Below the pieces are notes generated by a model. It ran no database searches. It was given only the letters and a program-made list of their open reading frames with translations, and had not been told where the DNA came from. A stretch of 64,000 nt of DNA from Aselliscus stoliczkanus. Lineage: Eukaryota; Chordata; Mammalia; Chiroptera; Hipposideridae. The position numbers and the translations under genes are program-made. Position 1 is the stretch's first letter; the number at the start of each line of letters is the position of its first letter. Location of the stretch: NCBI GenBank assembly GCA_033961575.1, contig CM066729.1:32646501-32710500 (forward strand), in the 5' to 3' direction. Below, in pieces: positions 22,964-35,110 of the stretch.

Positions 22964-25079
22964 TTGCTTTATGAAGAACAAATTAAGTTTTTATTTTTAT
23001 TCATTAACATAACTTATAATATAAATGATAATTGCTTTTGGATGTAAAAAGCAAACTATATAACTTAAATTTTGAATTAGAAGAAACTATGATTTTTGAC
23101 ACATTAAACAATACACATTGAATATGAACATCATTGTTATGGATAAACAAAGGAATATTCCTTATGGAGTCTCATTTGTTTTTGACCACAAAGTTGGATT
23201 CCTTTGTTTTATTTGTTGATTTCATGTGGTTTTAGATAATATTTAAAGATAGAATTCCATAAGAATTAGAAAAGGAGTGATAATAATTCTGACCTAATTT
23301 TGTAGGTTTCTTAATCATTAAACACTCTTTAAATTACAAGATTTGTTTATATTTTGTGTTGTGTTTACTTTAAAAAGATATATAAACCAGGGCTTACATC
23401 AATCATTTATCATTACTTCTTGTTTTCTTTTTTTTTAGATTAACTTTTAAAAGGATTTTCAGATCAATAGAAAAGAATTTCAACATCATCCAAAATTCAA
23501 AATGCCTAATTGCATCTATATTTCTTTTCGTAAGAAAGCAGACAGAATTCTGGCCCTTTGAATTGTTTGCCTTTTATGGCGTACTTTATAGATAATGTCT
23601 CGGTCTGGGTTCAAAGTCCCTGGCCAGTCTTTTTGCCCTACATGAGCCATTGTCTACAGATGATATGCTTGACCAACTTCCAGAGAAGATGCCCTAACAT
23701 GGATATCATGGCTTGTTCCCATGAATTCCCATGAATGAATTCCCATTCATTCAGAGCAGAGTCTGAATAAATCCTGGACTGCTGAAAGGAAAAATAAGGG
23801 AGAGAGGACAGCCACTGTAGAGAATTATTTGATATTGGGATGAAAGTAATTGTCTTAAAGGAGGTCTTTTCATTGACATCTTTCTGGTGTCAGGGAGAAT
23901 GTAAGTCTTGATTTCAGAAATTTTAAAATAGAATGTATAATTAGTTCATTGAATGTAATTTAAAGAAAAAGCTGAACCTTGCTATATAATTGGGAATTAT
24001 CAATAAATGCAGAACACATGTGTAGATTATAAGACTGAAAAGGATGGATGGATGGATGCTGTGTGGTAAATAAGGATAGAGGGTTTAGAAATGAAAACAA
24101 AACAACAACAACAAAAAACTTGGGTTTGAAACTTAGCTTCACCAACACCAGAAATATGAACTTCATAATTTATTTACTTTAATCATCTCCTTCATTATCA
24201 TAAAAGGCAGCTCTTAATATGCATCATGCATGGTTGTTTTTAAAATTAAATATATATATTTAATAAACATAATTAAATATATATATATAAACATGCCTGA
24301 CTCAATAAATTGTAGCTGCTATTATTTTATTATCAACAAAAATGTTATGTGCAAATGAGGCATATGATGAAATTTTATTCCACAAAGAGGAGATTAACAC
24401 TAAAGGACGTGCACTCATATTTGTGGTTCTCTTCCTTGACTTTTTAGAACTAAGTGAATTTCTGGTCTTATCAAACTACTTAACTGCCTCTCAGAAAGTA
24501 TACCGTCTGCCAACAGGGAGAGCAAAGTCAGGGAAGAATCAATCATTTGACATAACTTCCTATGGTGTCAGAATTGGTTGACCTTGATTTAAGTTAAAAC
24601 TACTCATATTTTGATTCCCTTTTAAAAGTTAGTAGTTTACATAGAAATATGAACATTAAATTCTTCCTTAATTTTTTAAACTCATTGCTTATTCTGTACT
24701 GGGAAATTTGACCAATTTTAAGGATCTTTGATTAATAATTAGTGCCACTTTCAAACGTAGGTAAATAATACTTTAAAGCGTTTTAAGACTGCATTTGACG
24801 TTTTAATTGCATTGATTTAGTTTTGAAGGACTTCAGTGCTTGGGCTGCCAGAACTTCTAAGCACCTAGAAATTCTGTTATGTCAAATAATTTGAGCTTAT
24901 AAATACAGGAATTGACCTTCCAATCCTGTATAGAAGCTTAGTAGAATGCTAACTTAAATGTACTTGTGCTTTTATAAATTTAAATTTTAAACTGGAATTA
25001 CTAATAGCCCATATTTGCTGAATCTTCACAAATATCTATTTATAAATAATTTACAAAGATATTAAACTATATGTTTTCA
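22186..25079. other. Sequence without recognised gene
   Basis: Contains a TG microsatellite (22919-22955) and TA-rich sequence near 24247-24292. The segment 23500-23820 is of more even composition and has a small internal echo ('cccatgaattcccatgaa'), but no family is recognised. The frame 24342-24581 shows no domain. Confidence 0.4.
22919..22955. repeat. (TG)n microsatellite
   Basis: About 18 uninterrupted TG units; likely polymorphic. Confidence 0.95.
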
Positions 25080-26220
25080 TTCCCTTAGTATTGCCCTATA
25101 GTGGGGTGGAAGTTCAGCTTTCCTCTCTGGTACTCTGACAGCTTGCTGTAGAAAGTGGAGCACTGATGCTCACCATCTCCTACTGGGGGGTGTTAAGTCA
25201 GCCATACCCAAGTCCCACTGACAGCTGAGAGGGGAATGCCCACTGGGTCCCTCTGGCATCAGCATGAAGGCCAGGGGAAGCTGATTGCCAACGTAATATC
25301 ATCTCATTCTTCCTTATGGATGCCACGTAGGGGTGGAGGCTTGCCTCCTTGCTAAGTATCACCAACACCAGGGGATGGGAGAAGGCAAGCACCAATTAGC
25401 CTCATCTCTACTTCATTTGTTCAGTCTTGTTGATTCTGGATGAGGCTGAATGCTCATGCTTCTCTGAGCCCTGCTGACATGGGATGCCCTGCTGACACAG
25501 GATGACCTGCTGACACAGGATGACCTGCATGCCAAGTACCCTGCCTCCCACTACCTGGTTCAGTCTTTATTCTGTGAAGTGGGTATAGAGATCCATTTTC
25601 CCCCTGTGCTGATACAATGGGTAGGAGGACAGTGGAAGTCAGACCAATGCCGACCAACACCACATTGTTGAATCTTACTGCTGCTGGTCCTGCTGATACT
25701 CCCCAGAGCTCTCTACCTGAATTGATCAGAGTGGGATGGAAGATCATTTTGCCCCAGGGTTCTGCCAATACCACCCAGCCATAGAATCAGGGCGTACCCC
25801 CTGAATCTATGGAATGGGGGCTGGGAGTAAGGTGAAAGATCAGCAACTTACATGGACGCATTTGAAATTATAGTGGGAGGGAAATGCTTCCGCCATTGTT
25901 TGCCTGGAATAGGATAGGCATTGCCATAAAGATCTTATGTTGTTAGGCTACTCAGTTCCTCATCCTTTGGCTGTGATAGCTGGTTTTGCTGGGAGCGACT
26001 TTTTATCTGTGCGTGTTGGTAGCTGTGAGCTGGAGGCCTCTGTGGAGGCTTGTGTGGTCTATATGGGGGATAATAAAGGAGGACTATTATCATATAGTTA
26101 GAGTCCTGAGGTCCCTAGGTAGACCATCCTTTTATTTCCACCTTTCGGAGACTTCCAGTGCTTGTTTGTTTGTTGTTTCTGGGGATTTCAGTTGTAAGAA
26201 GAAAGACTTTAAGGAATAGA
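25080..26220 (-). mobile_element. Possible L1 5' UTR/ORF1 block, antisense
   Basis: This block is more GC-rich than its surroundings and has CTGCTG/CACAGG-rich phrases reminiscent of antisense 5' UTRs of older L1 elements, but I cannot match it string by string. The 106-codon frame at 25454-25774 covers an 18-bp tandem repeat and is not convincing as a gene. It could also be an LTR-element internal region. Confidence 0.3.
25470..25523. repeat. 18-bp tandem repeat, 3 copies
   Basis: The unit 'cctgctgacacaggatga' occurs at 25488-25505 and 25506-25523, preceded by a variant copy at 25470-25487. In the minus-strand frame it makes an 'AGHPVS' repeat. Confidence 0.9.
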
Positions 26221-28234
26221 GATATCATCTTGGTAGGAAGTGGAAGATCATAACCCAAGTTTTTAACTTAGATGATATCTTGATTTTCCTTGGTGACTAC
26301 AATGAGGCATGATCACCGTTTAAAATTAATGACTCTAATAGGTTTAAAATGGGCATTTCACATGGACTACGGCCTTGTATTCAACCTCTACACATTCATT
26401 AATTCCTCATGGTCATCCTGGAATTCTACAATCTCCTATCAAGGTTGATCATTCTTTATAATTTGTTTCTTTGACCCTTACTACCTTAAAAAATATATAT
26501 TTTTAAATATCAGATCTAAGTATTTAGATCAGATATCTTAATGCTTTTTCTCCCCCACGTATTTTAGAACTGCAGAACTCTCAATGGGGATTAGAATACA
26601 GTCCAATTGAATGCTAAATTTTTCACATGTTTTTATCTGACTTGCACTCATACTTTCTAATGTTATTTGCCTGACATTTGAAAAGAACATAAAGGTTTTC
26701 AGCTTTCAGTAATACGAAGGTGATAGTTAATTAAATTGAGAAAAAGATGAGGCACATTTGAGTAGAGACTGATAATTCTTTCATACTTTATTTGAGAGTA
26801 AACTTATTATTTAAGCTTTTTGCTGCCCTATGAGTCAGGGAATAATATGTTAAGTAAGAGGGATTGTTGCCTTCCTGATTTATAGGATTATACAGTACTG
26901 TCAGTAGTCATTTTAATTGGAAATAATAATTTACTTATTATATATGACAATATCCTAAATTGTTTAGATGTATTATTTGATGTAAACCTCATAAAGCAGA
27001 CTTTTTGGAAATGAGCCTGAAGATATTTACTAAATTTATTTGTGCAGTTTGACTCAATTTTAGGAATTTATTTTCAGTTAAAAAAAATCATTGAATTTAA
27101 TTATGGTTTTGACCCAAGTTTTATGAAGCTCTTTGCAAACGAATTAAATGATTGTCCAATACTATTCATAGAAGTCCTTTTCCACCATTCCAATTATAAT
27201 CACAGAAACAACATGACTTAAAAGTTCTTTAAAATTAATAGATATTTAAAAACAACAGCCACAAAATGAATGTAATACAGCTAAAAAATGCGACACCTAG
27301 TTTTCATTCATTAAAATGCACATTTTCCTTATGGGAATTCATATGGTGTACCAAAATTTAATTTTACAAATACTATATATGAATAAAGTAAGGTTGATAA
27401 AATTGTATAAACAACATATCAACAAATTTCAGTCAAAGTTTTGGCATTGAGGTTTTTAAATTTAATTTTCTCAGTGGTTGTGTATTGTTTCACATTTTTT
27501 CTTCAGTAAATATTACTTTTTTGTGTGTCTAGACTATTTGGTGTGACTTTGTCAAGAGAAATATGCAATTTATTAATTTTATTTTCAATGTATTTAGCTT
27601 GGAATTTGTACAATTTATTTCTATTATTTTAACAATTCATTTTATGTATTTTGACAAAGTCTCTTATAATATTTCCTTATTAATATTTTTGTTTTGTAAT
27701 TTTAACACTTTCAAATATCCTAAATATACATATTATAAAGTCTTCAGAAAAGTATTCAGTCAAATCATTGTTATCAAGTGATAGTTTTAAAAATTTATTT
27801 GCCTATATAGCAAAGCTTATAAATTCGTAATATGTTTTGAACTTGAGTCTCACTTTGCCTAAGAGTCCTTCTCTCTCTCCCCCTCTCCCTCTCTCCTCCT
27901 CTCCCTCTCTCCTTCTCTCCCACTCTCTTCTTTCCTTTCTATGATGACAGAAGTTGTTGCTTTGTGCTAATGGAATAAAGTTTAGGATGTTGCAGATCCA
28001 ATCACAGAAACAATTGACTGGTGTACTCAGCTTGAGTTACAAGGTTGGTCTGGCCCTCCACCTCTATAATACTCTATTTACTAGAGGCTGTAGAGATTTA
28101 ATAATTTCCCAGGGGTTTTTCAGAGCTTTATTTTTTGCCAAGAAAAAGAGTTTGCAGGGCAGAGTACATGGGGTGTTCCAGCACTGCATGACCCTTTGAA
28201 CTGGGGCCAACCCCTGGATTAAAATATCAGTTCA
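26221..28234. other. Sequence without recognised gene
   Basis: AT-rich, with a polypyrimidine tract at 27866-27940. The segment 27945-28205 has fairly even composition but no recognised family. Confidence 0.4.
27866..27940. repeat. CT-rich polypyrimidine tract
   Basis: About 75 nt of almost pure C/T, mostly CTCTCC-type units. Confidence 0.9.
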
Positions 28235-28665
28235 GGGCCAGCTGAGTGGTGCGTTGATTAGGCATTGACTTGGGATGCCACCTCTGAGCAGTATGGCCCT
28301 GGTTTAGATCCCACATGGGCCAGTGACACTGCACCCTCTACAGCTAAGATGGTGAACAACAGCTCAACCTGGAGCTGGGCTGCCATGAGTCGTTGGCACA
28401 GCGTAAGCTGCAGTGGGGCTGGCAGGCAGCTGGTGTGAGCTTTCATGAGCTGTCCTGAGCCACCATTAGTGGCCGTCCAATGGCTGGTGAGCGACTGCCT
28501 CACCGGGAAGAGCGCAATGATGATACCAACATGGGCCAGTGAAGCTACATCCTCCACAACTAGACTGAAGAACAAAAGGACAGCAACTTGTTTGTCCCTT
28601 TCCCTGATTCCCCAACACTGTTCCTCTTCCCCAATTCTCCAATAAAATCTTAAAAAAAAAAAAAA
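28235..28665 (+). mobile_element. Long-form tRNA-derived SINE, about 430 bp
   Basis: The head 'gggccagctgagtggtgcg', box B-like 'ggtttagatcccacatggg' and 'gccagtgacactgc' match the short SINEs. A 3' body follows with 'gaagagcgcaatgatgata', 'ccaacatgggccagtg', 'ctagactgaagaacaaaagg' and 'caataaaatctt', then poly(A). A short imperfect direct repeat around 'tatcagtt' (28225-28232 and 28673-28680) fits a target duplication. The tail with 'aaggacaacaacttg'-type and 'aataaaatctt' sequence resembles bat VES SINEs as I recall them. Frames on either strand here are shadows. Confidence 0.88.
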
Positions 28666-28944
28666 TGAAAACTATCAGTTGATCATATGCAGAATGCCAT
28701 AGAGGGCTACCACTGCTGCAAGTTCCTTTTCTGGAGATTGGCAGGTACATGGCTTTACTCTGCTCAACTTCAAGTTAAAAAATAAAATAGATAAATCAAT
28801 AAGTATATACCTATCTCATATTTGAACACAGTTATATACTCATGGTTCTTTCTTTATATAGGTATAATTTTATCCCTTACCTGTGGTAGGGAAGAATCAT
28901 TTATCAAGGCATGAACTCACTGAACCATCTTAATCTAGAGATAT

Positions 28945-29040
28945 ATTTTTTATTAATTTTTATTAAATTTATTGGGGTGATATTGGTTAGTAAATTTATA
29001 TAGATTTCAAGTGTACAATTCTATATATAAAATTATAAAT
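28945..29040 (-). mobile_element. L1 3' tail fragment, antisense
   Basis: 'ttattggggtgatattggtt' and 'agatttcaagtgtacaattc' are the antisense 3' UTR end shared with 47533 and 62862. It is only about 95 bp, severely 5'-truncated. Confidence 0.85.
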
Positions 29041-32000
29041 TTTGAGATCTTTTAAAATTTTAACTACCATAATATTCTTATGTTTTCTTAGATATACTTT
29101 ATTTTATGAAGTAAGGAATTCATTATTTACATAGTTTACTTTGGTTGTACAAGAATTATGTAAATGATCACAGATCACATAATAATTACTGTCACCACAT
29201 ATTTGATAACTGTCGCTTTAATAACATTATATCAAATTATGTGCTAAGTCAAAGGATAAATATCAAAAAGAATGTATTTTGACAAAACTGTATATGATCT
29301 AACATTGACAGCCTTACTGTATAATTTTATTAAAATATACAGTGTCAATGTGAAATTGATTTCATCATAAGGCATTTTCCATTGACAGTTAAATTCTGTT
29401 TGCATTAGGAATTCTTTCAGCTATAAATATCAGGGAAACAAACTAACATTGGTTTAAATTCATTTATGGTTTTTAAGAAGGTCAGATTTACAGAGTCCAT
29501 AACTCAGTGAAATAATGGAGAATTAAGGACCAAAAATGAAACCCTCTGGTTTTACCAGAATTCAATCAAATGTCTATACTTGGCTACAAGGGAAACCAAG
29601 ATGACAAACAGCTGGCATTTTCAGCTTCTATAACAGGAGGCTGGTAGAGGAATTGTGGACTGGGATTATTTCCTCTTTAGTCAGCCAAAAATGCATGCCC
29701 TATTCCCACATCTGGTTATATAAGACCACCCTTGAAGTAAATATAAAATGATTATAAGCATATTAAAGAAGAAAATATAACTGCATTGTTCTATGTGCTC
29801 AATGCTATCTGGAAAAGTATTGTATTTTATGAAAGAGAGATGTAATGGAACTTAAATACATAACCTTGGGCCATTATCTTTCAAATCCTGTGTCAGTTTT
29901 CCTATTTAATATCTCATAATTACCATAAATTTACAGTTTTCAAAATCAGAATTAGCATAATCTGAGCCTGCTTCTCACCAAATTTCCCCCCAGATATATT
30001 TATCTCTGACTATCATGTACCAATACCTCTCTCAGTAAATGGCATCAAACTTGATCGAGGTTCTCAAACCAGAAATATGCGCACCATTCTTAAAAATCTC
30101 CTGTGTCCTCGCCTTGACTACATTCAATCAAATATGGAGCTTTATTGATTTATTTTCCAAAATAATGCCACAAATGAGAAACTCCAAGTCTAAGCAGGAC
30201 AGATGCCCACTGAGATGTTGAGGCCCCAGGACTCAACCCCCAGACCCAGGTCTAGAGTGATGGATAAAGGTGGTGTCATTAAGAGTGAGCCAGCAAATCA
30301 TTTTTTAAAAACCACTAACATGCCACACTCACATACACAGAAAATCACTTCTATGTAACCTCTGCTGTCAGTTGTCACCAAAAAAGAGCTACAAACAGCA
30401 TATCAGCAACAAGAACTTTGTTGCACTACAGTGATATACATGGGCCACAGTGAGCTTGGGCAGCAAGAGGGCATCTTGAATCATCCATTCTAATATCAGT
30501 GTTTTACCTTTAGAAATTAGTATCTGCTTGTTCAGGCACTGTGTGAAGCTTTGGAGAGCTAAACAATCCCCATAAATATTTCTTACCCTAAGGTAAAAAT
30601 GTTTGTAATTTATTTTGACAAGAATAAAAGTGTACTTTTTGAAAGGCAATTTTTATGAAAGAAGTTGGCTTCAGAAATTGTGTGATGTCAGGACAATTCA
30701 AGAATATTTTAGATGTTTGACTTCTAGTCAGATCTTTATTGGGTATGGCATTATAACGACTTATATATAATTGAACTTTTCAGAAACCTTTGGCGGATAT
30801 TCATTTCTTTGTCCACAGGTAACAGAATCTTAAAAATATCAGTGGTACTGGTCATGAAACTTCATTAAATGGCAATTGCGAAATCTTTCAGAAATACCTT
30901 AATCTACCTAATTCATATAAATATTGCCTTGTTTTCGAATTTCATATTTGGTGGAAGAACAAGACAGACCATTTACTGAACTATTAAATAACAAATCAAT
31001 AAATTCCACATATTCATAAATATGTCCTTGAGAAAAGTTCCACAGTGTGCACAAAGGATATTAATCACTATTAACCAAATTTTTGTAGCTGAGAAATATA
31101 AGCTTATTGTGAGAATCAGATTTCTATACAATAGAAATAGTTCCTAATTGGTGTCACAGTTTTGTGGATAGTTTGACAGATGGATATCTTTTCTGTGTAG
31201 GGATTATACACACTTTTTAAAAACAAACTTTTAACTGCGGCTTTGTGATTTTAACATATTTGGGGGATTGAAAAGAATACAAATTTTCCAAGGAGGCTTT
31301 ACCAAAAACTGTTCACGTGATTGTTGTTATATATGAAAAAAACTTATACTTTATAATTTAACTTCTCAAACACAGTGCTAACTTGTCAGTGCAATTGGAT
31401 CATTAAAATTTAATAAGTCAAATGAAATATAAAACTATTTCTCTATAAAAATGAGTCAAGATTATATATCTGAAAGAATACATATATATACATATACACA
31501 ACCAGCAATATTGACATGTGGCTATAACCGTATAAACATAGGTATTATTTACATGGGATGTTGAAAATATAAATGAAATTCAGAGCAAGTAAACTTGTAA
31601 AAAACATCATATTTTATAAACATATACTCCGTGAAATGCTGGTAATTGTTTGTAAACAAGCACCCAGAAAAATAAAGAAAACATATTTAAAAGCACTTTA
31701 TGGTGACTCTAGTACTTCACTGTACATAATTCATTTGTTAGAGACATACCTAAAAATTATAAATAAAACACATTGCTTATCAAAGTTCAATAAGAAAAAC
31801 AAAAAATAACTCCAGATATTTTTAGCAGAAATGCAGATAAATACATGCTTACAATATTGTTGCAAGTGCTAGAGAAATATAGAGAATAGAAGTCAAGACA
31901 GGATATTACCTCCAAATGAGAAAACCTAGAGCTGTCTGCATATTTGAATCCAGAGAATGAGAATGGAACATGAGGATTCTGAAGAAAATGTGGTTATCTG

Positions 32001-32509
32001 AGGTTAGTATGTATCAGTGTCTTCCAAATCTCACCTAAGTACTTCTTAATAGTGGATGTAAAGCAGAGTTCTACTGGCAAGGAATTTCTGAAAATTTATT
32101 TTATTTAGTCTTTCCTTCATCTGAATACTTTCAGGGTGGGGGTAAGAATACCCTGTATGACAGTGCGTCATCTGGTAAAAAAAAATCACATTATATTTAA
32201 AATTCACAAAGATACTGTATAACTTAAAGATATATTACCGTATGTTATTTTATATTTTACAGAGCTAATTATTTCTTTTCTCAATTGCCCTATAAAATAT
32301 ATTTTATATATTTGGAGTTATAACATGATATAGAAAAGCAAATTGAGTGAGTCAAAACAGCATGAAAAAAGTACATTTTCTTCAAATATGTAGCTTTTTA
32401 ATATTATATATTTATGGCACCATGAACATCAGACTTGAAGTAGGATTTATGTGTAGGAAAATATAATACCTTAAGTTGGGTTCTAGTATCTTGAACATAT
32501 CCCCTTTTT
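29041..32509. other. AT-rich sequence without recognised gene
   Basis: Apart from an L2 fragment at 29995-30200 I recognise nothing. Frames are all below 90 codons and none has a domain. A small TA/CA-rich stretch is at 31480-31500. Confidence 0.4.
29995..30200 (+). mobile_element. L2 fragment, sense
   Basis: The order 'tctcagtaaatggcatcaaa', 'ctcaaaccagaaatatgcgc', 'ctacattcaatcaaatatgg' and 'actccaagtctaagcaggac' follows the L2 3' ORF region in sense. Diverged, consistent with its age. Confidence 0.6.
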
Positions 32510-33489
32510 TCAGCCTTAATGAAGAAATTAACAAATCAAATTGTAATATGTTTAATGTGTACAATGTGATGATCTGAGATACATGCATATTGTAAAGGAT
32601 TCCCACCAATGAGCTAATTAACATCCATCACCTCATGTGTTTTCTTATTTAAAAAAAAAAAAAATTGGGGGGGTGGTGAAGAACGCTTAAGTTCTCCTTT
32701 CATCAGATTTTAACTATGTAATACAGTATTGTAAACTATAGTCAGCACATTATACTTTAGACCATAGACCTTATTCAACTTGCAACTGAAAGTTAGTATC
32801 CTTTTACTAGCCTCTCTGTGTTTCCTCTACCCGTAGCCCCTGATAAGGACCATTCTACTTCCTGCTTCTATGATTTCAGTTTTTTAAATTCCACATAAAA
32901 GTGATTCCATACAGTATTTGTCTTTGTCTGGCTTATTTTATTTAGCTTAATGCCCTGCAGGTTCACCCATGTTGGCACAAAAGCAGGATTTCCTTATTTT
33001 TTAAGGCTATATAATATTTCACTATATATATTTACCATACTTTCTTGATCCATTCATCTGTTAATGAACACTTACAATGTTTCCATACCTTGGATATTTT
33101 GAAAAAATGCTGCAGTGAACATGGAAATAAAGATATCTCATCAACATAGTGATTTAATTTCTTTTGGTTGTATACACAGTAAAGGAATTGCTGTATCATA
33201 TGGAAGTTCTGTTTTTAATTTTAGGAATCTTCACACTGTTTTCCATAGTGAGAATGCCAATTTACATTTCCCCCAACAGTATGAAAGGGTTCACTTTCTC
33301 CAAATCTTCACTGACACTTATTTATTTCCAGTCTTTTTGATAATAGATATGCTAACAGGTGTGAGGTGGTATCTCATTATGGTTTTGATATGCATTTCCC
33401 TGCTGATTAATGATGTTGAGTAACTTTTCAAATAACTGTCAGCCATCCGTATTTTTTTTTTTTTAAATATGTGTTTTGGCCCTTTGCCT

Positions 33490-33621
33490 TTTTTTTTTTT
33501 AAAGGAGATTTCTTTTTTTTTTTTATTTCTGGGCAGTGTCACTGCCCCTCATAAGTGGGACCCGAACTGGGGCCGCTGGCTTCCGAAGCCAGCACTTAAC
33601 CGCCACGCCACTCGACCGGCC
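33490..33621 (-). mobile_element. Short tRNA-derived SINE inside L1
   Basis: The minus strand reads 'ggccggtcgagtggcgtggc', 'ggttaagtgctggcttcgg', 'ccagttcgggtcccacttat' and 'gaggggcagtgacactgcc', then a T-rich tail on the plus strand. The 10-bp duplication 'ccctttgcct' (33480-33489 and 33622-33631) marks the site. The host L1 text continues directly across it. Confidence 0.92.
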
Positions 33622-33949
33622 CCCTTTGCCTATTTTTTAATTGGGTTGTTTGCTTTTTAGCTGTTAAGTTGTGTGAGTATATATTTTGGATATTAACAGC
33701 TGATCAGGTATGTGGTTTGTAAATATTTTCTCCCGTTTTATAGGTTGCCTTTGCTTTATCATTTGGTTGAAGATTTCCTTTGCTGTACAGAAACCTTTAA
33801 ACTTGATGTAGTCCTACTTGTTTATTTTTGCTTTTGTTGTCAAATCCAAAAAGTAGTTATTGAGATCATAGACTAGGAGTTTACCTCTTACAGATTCTGG
33901 GAGTTTTACGGTGTCAGTCCTTTCCTTCAAGTCTTGAATCCATTTGCGT

Positions 33950-33988
<39 letters not shown>
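33950..33988. repeat. (TTTA)n tetranucleotide repeat
   Basis: About ten TTTA units within antisense L1 ORF2 sequence. Confidence 0.9.
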
Positions 33989-34213
33989 GGTATGGTATAA
34001 GTTAAGGTTCCATTTTCATTCTTTTGCATGTAGATATCTAGTTTCCTCAACACAATTTATTGAAGAGACTATTCTTTCTGTATTGTATTTTCATAGTTCT
34101 TTCATTGTAAAGTAATTGACCATATACACATATGCATTGGGTCATTTCTGGGCTCTGTATTCTGTTTCATCGATCTACTCATATGTGTATATTTTATGCC
34201 AATACCATATGTT

Positions 34214-34341
34214 GTTTGTTTGTTTGTTTGTTTATCTTTTTCTTAATTTATTTATATATATTTTTGAATTAGCTTCAGGTGTACAACAAAGTGCAATAGT
34301 TATACTTTTTACCCCTCAAAGTGACAACCCCCCTACCCCAA
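34214..34341 (-). mobile_element. L1 3' end, 128 bp, nested in L1 ORF2
   Basis: It begins with a GTTT-rich tail and continues 'agcttcaggtgtacaacaaa', 'gtgcaatagttatacttttt' and 'cccctcaaagtgac'. This is the antisense of the 3' end seen in sense at 43085-43716 and 61831-61981. The duplication 'catatgtt' (34206-34213 and 34342-34349) flanks it, and the host ORF2 text resumes after it. Confidence 0.88.
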
Positions 34342-34410
34342 CATATGTTATTTTGATTACTATAGTATTGTAATATAGTTTGCAACTAAGATGCATGATG
34401 CCTTCAGCTT

Positions 34411-35110
34411 TTTTTTAAATTTAATAAATATATTGGGATAGCATTAGTTTTTAAAATTACATAGGCTTCAATTGCCAATTCTATAATGCATCACCTTTCT
34501 ATTGCATTGTGTATTCACCACCCAGAGTCTGTTTTTCTTCCATCATTGTATATTTGACCCCCTTTACCCACTTCTACTACCTCTACTCTCCCCTTAACCT
34601 CTGGTAACCTTTAAATTGTTGTCTGTGTCTATGAGTTTTATTTGTTTATTTGTTTTCTTCATTTGTTGCTTTCAGTTTTATATCTCACATGAGTGGAGTC
34701 ATGGTTCATGACTTTTTCTGCCTGACTTATTTTGCTTAGCATGATAATCTCAAACCCATCCATGTTGCAAATGGCAATATTTCATCATTTCTTATGGGTG
34801 AATAATATTCCATTGTATATATGTACCATATCTTCTTCATCCAATCATGTATCGAAAGACACTTTGGGTGTTTCCATGTCTTAGTCACTGTGAACAATGC
34901 TGCAATGAACATTGGGGTACATATATCTTTAAGGATAAATGTTTTCAGATTTTGGGGGTAGATACCCAGAAAAGGGATTGCTGGGTTGTATGGTAATTCT
35001 ATTCTTCATTTTTTGAGGAACCCATATTGTTTTCCATAGTGGCTATAACAATTTACATTCCCACCAGCAATGTATGAGGGTTCCTTTTTCTCTACAACCT
35101 TTCCAACTCT
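34411..35110 (-). mobile_element. 5'-truncated L1, 700 bp, nested in L1 ORF2
   Basis: A T-rich start is followed by 'aatatattgggatagcatt', 'accacccagagtctg', 'ccattgtatatatgtaccat', 'aacaatgctgcaatgaacat' and 'ccaccagcaatgtatgag'. These are antisense 3' UTR to 3' ORF2 of the subfamily also seen at 47533 and 62862. A short 'agctt' duplication at 34406-34410 and 35111-35115 and clean resumption of the host text ('tcttctttctcaagattgc') give the limits. Confidence 0.82.

Noticed and set aside
25454..25774. 106-codon minus frame with AGHPVS repeats
   Set aside because: The repeats come from an 18-bp DNA tandem and the rest has no recognisable domain; likely mobile-element sequence.
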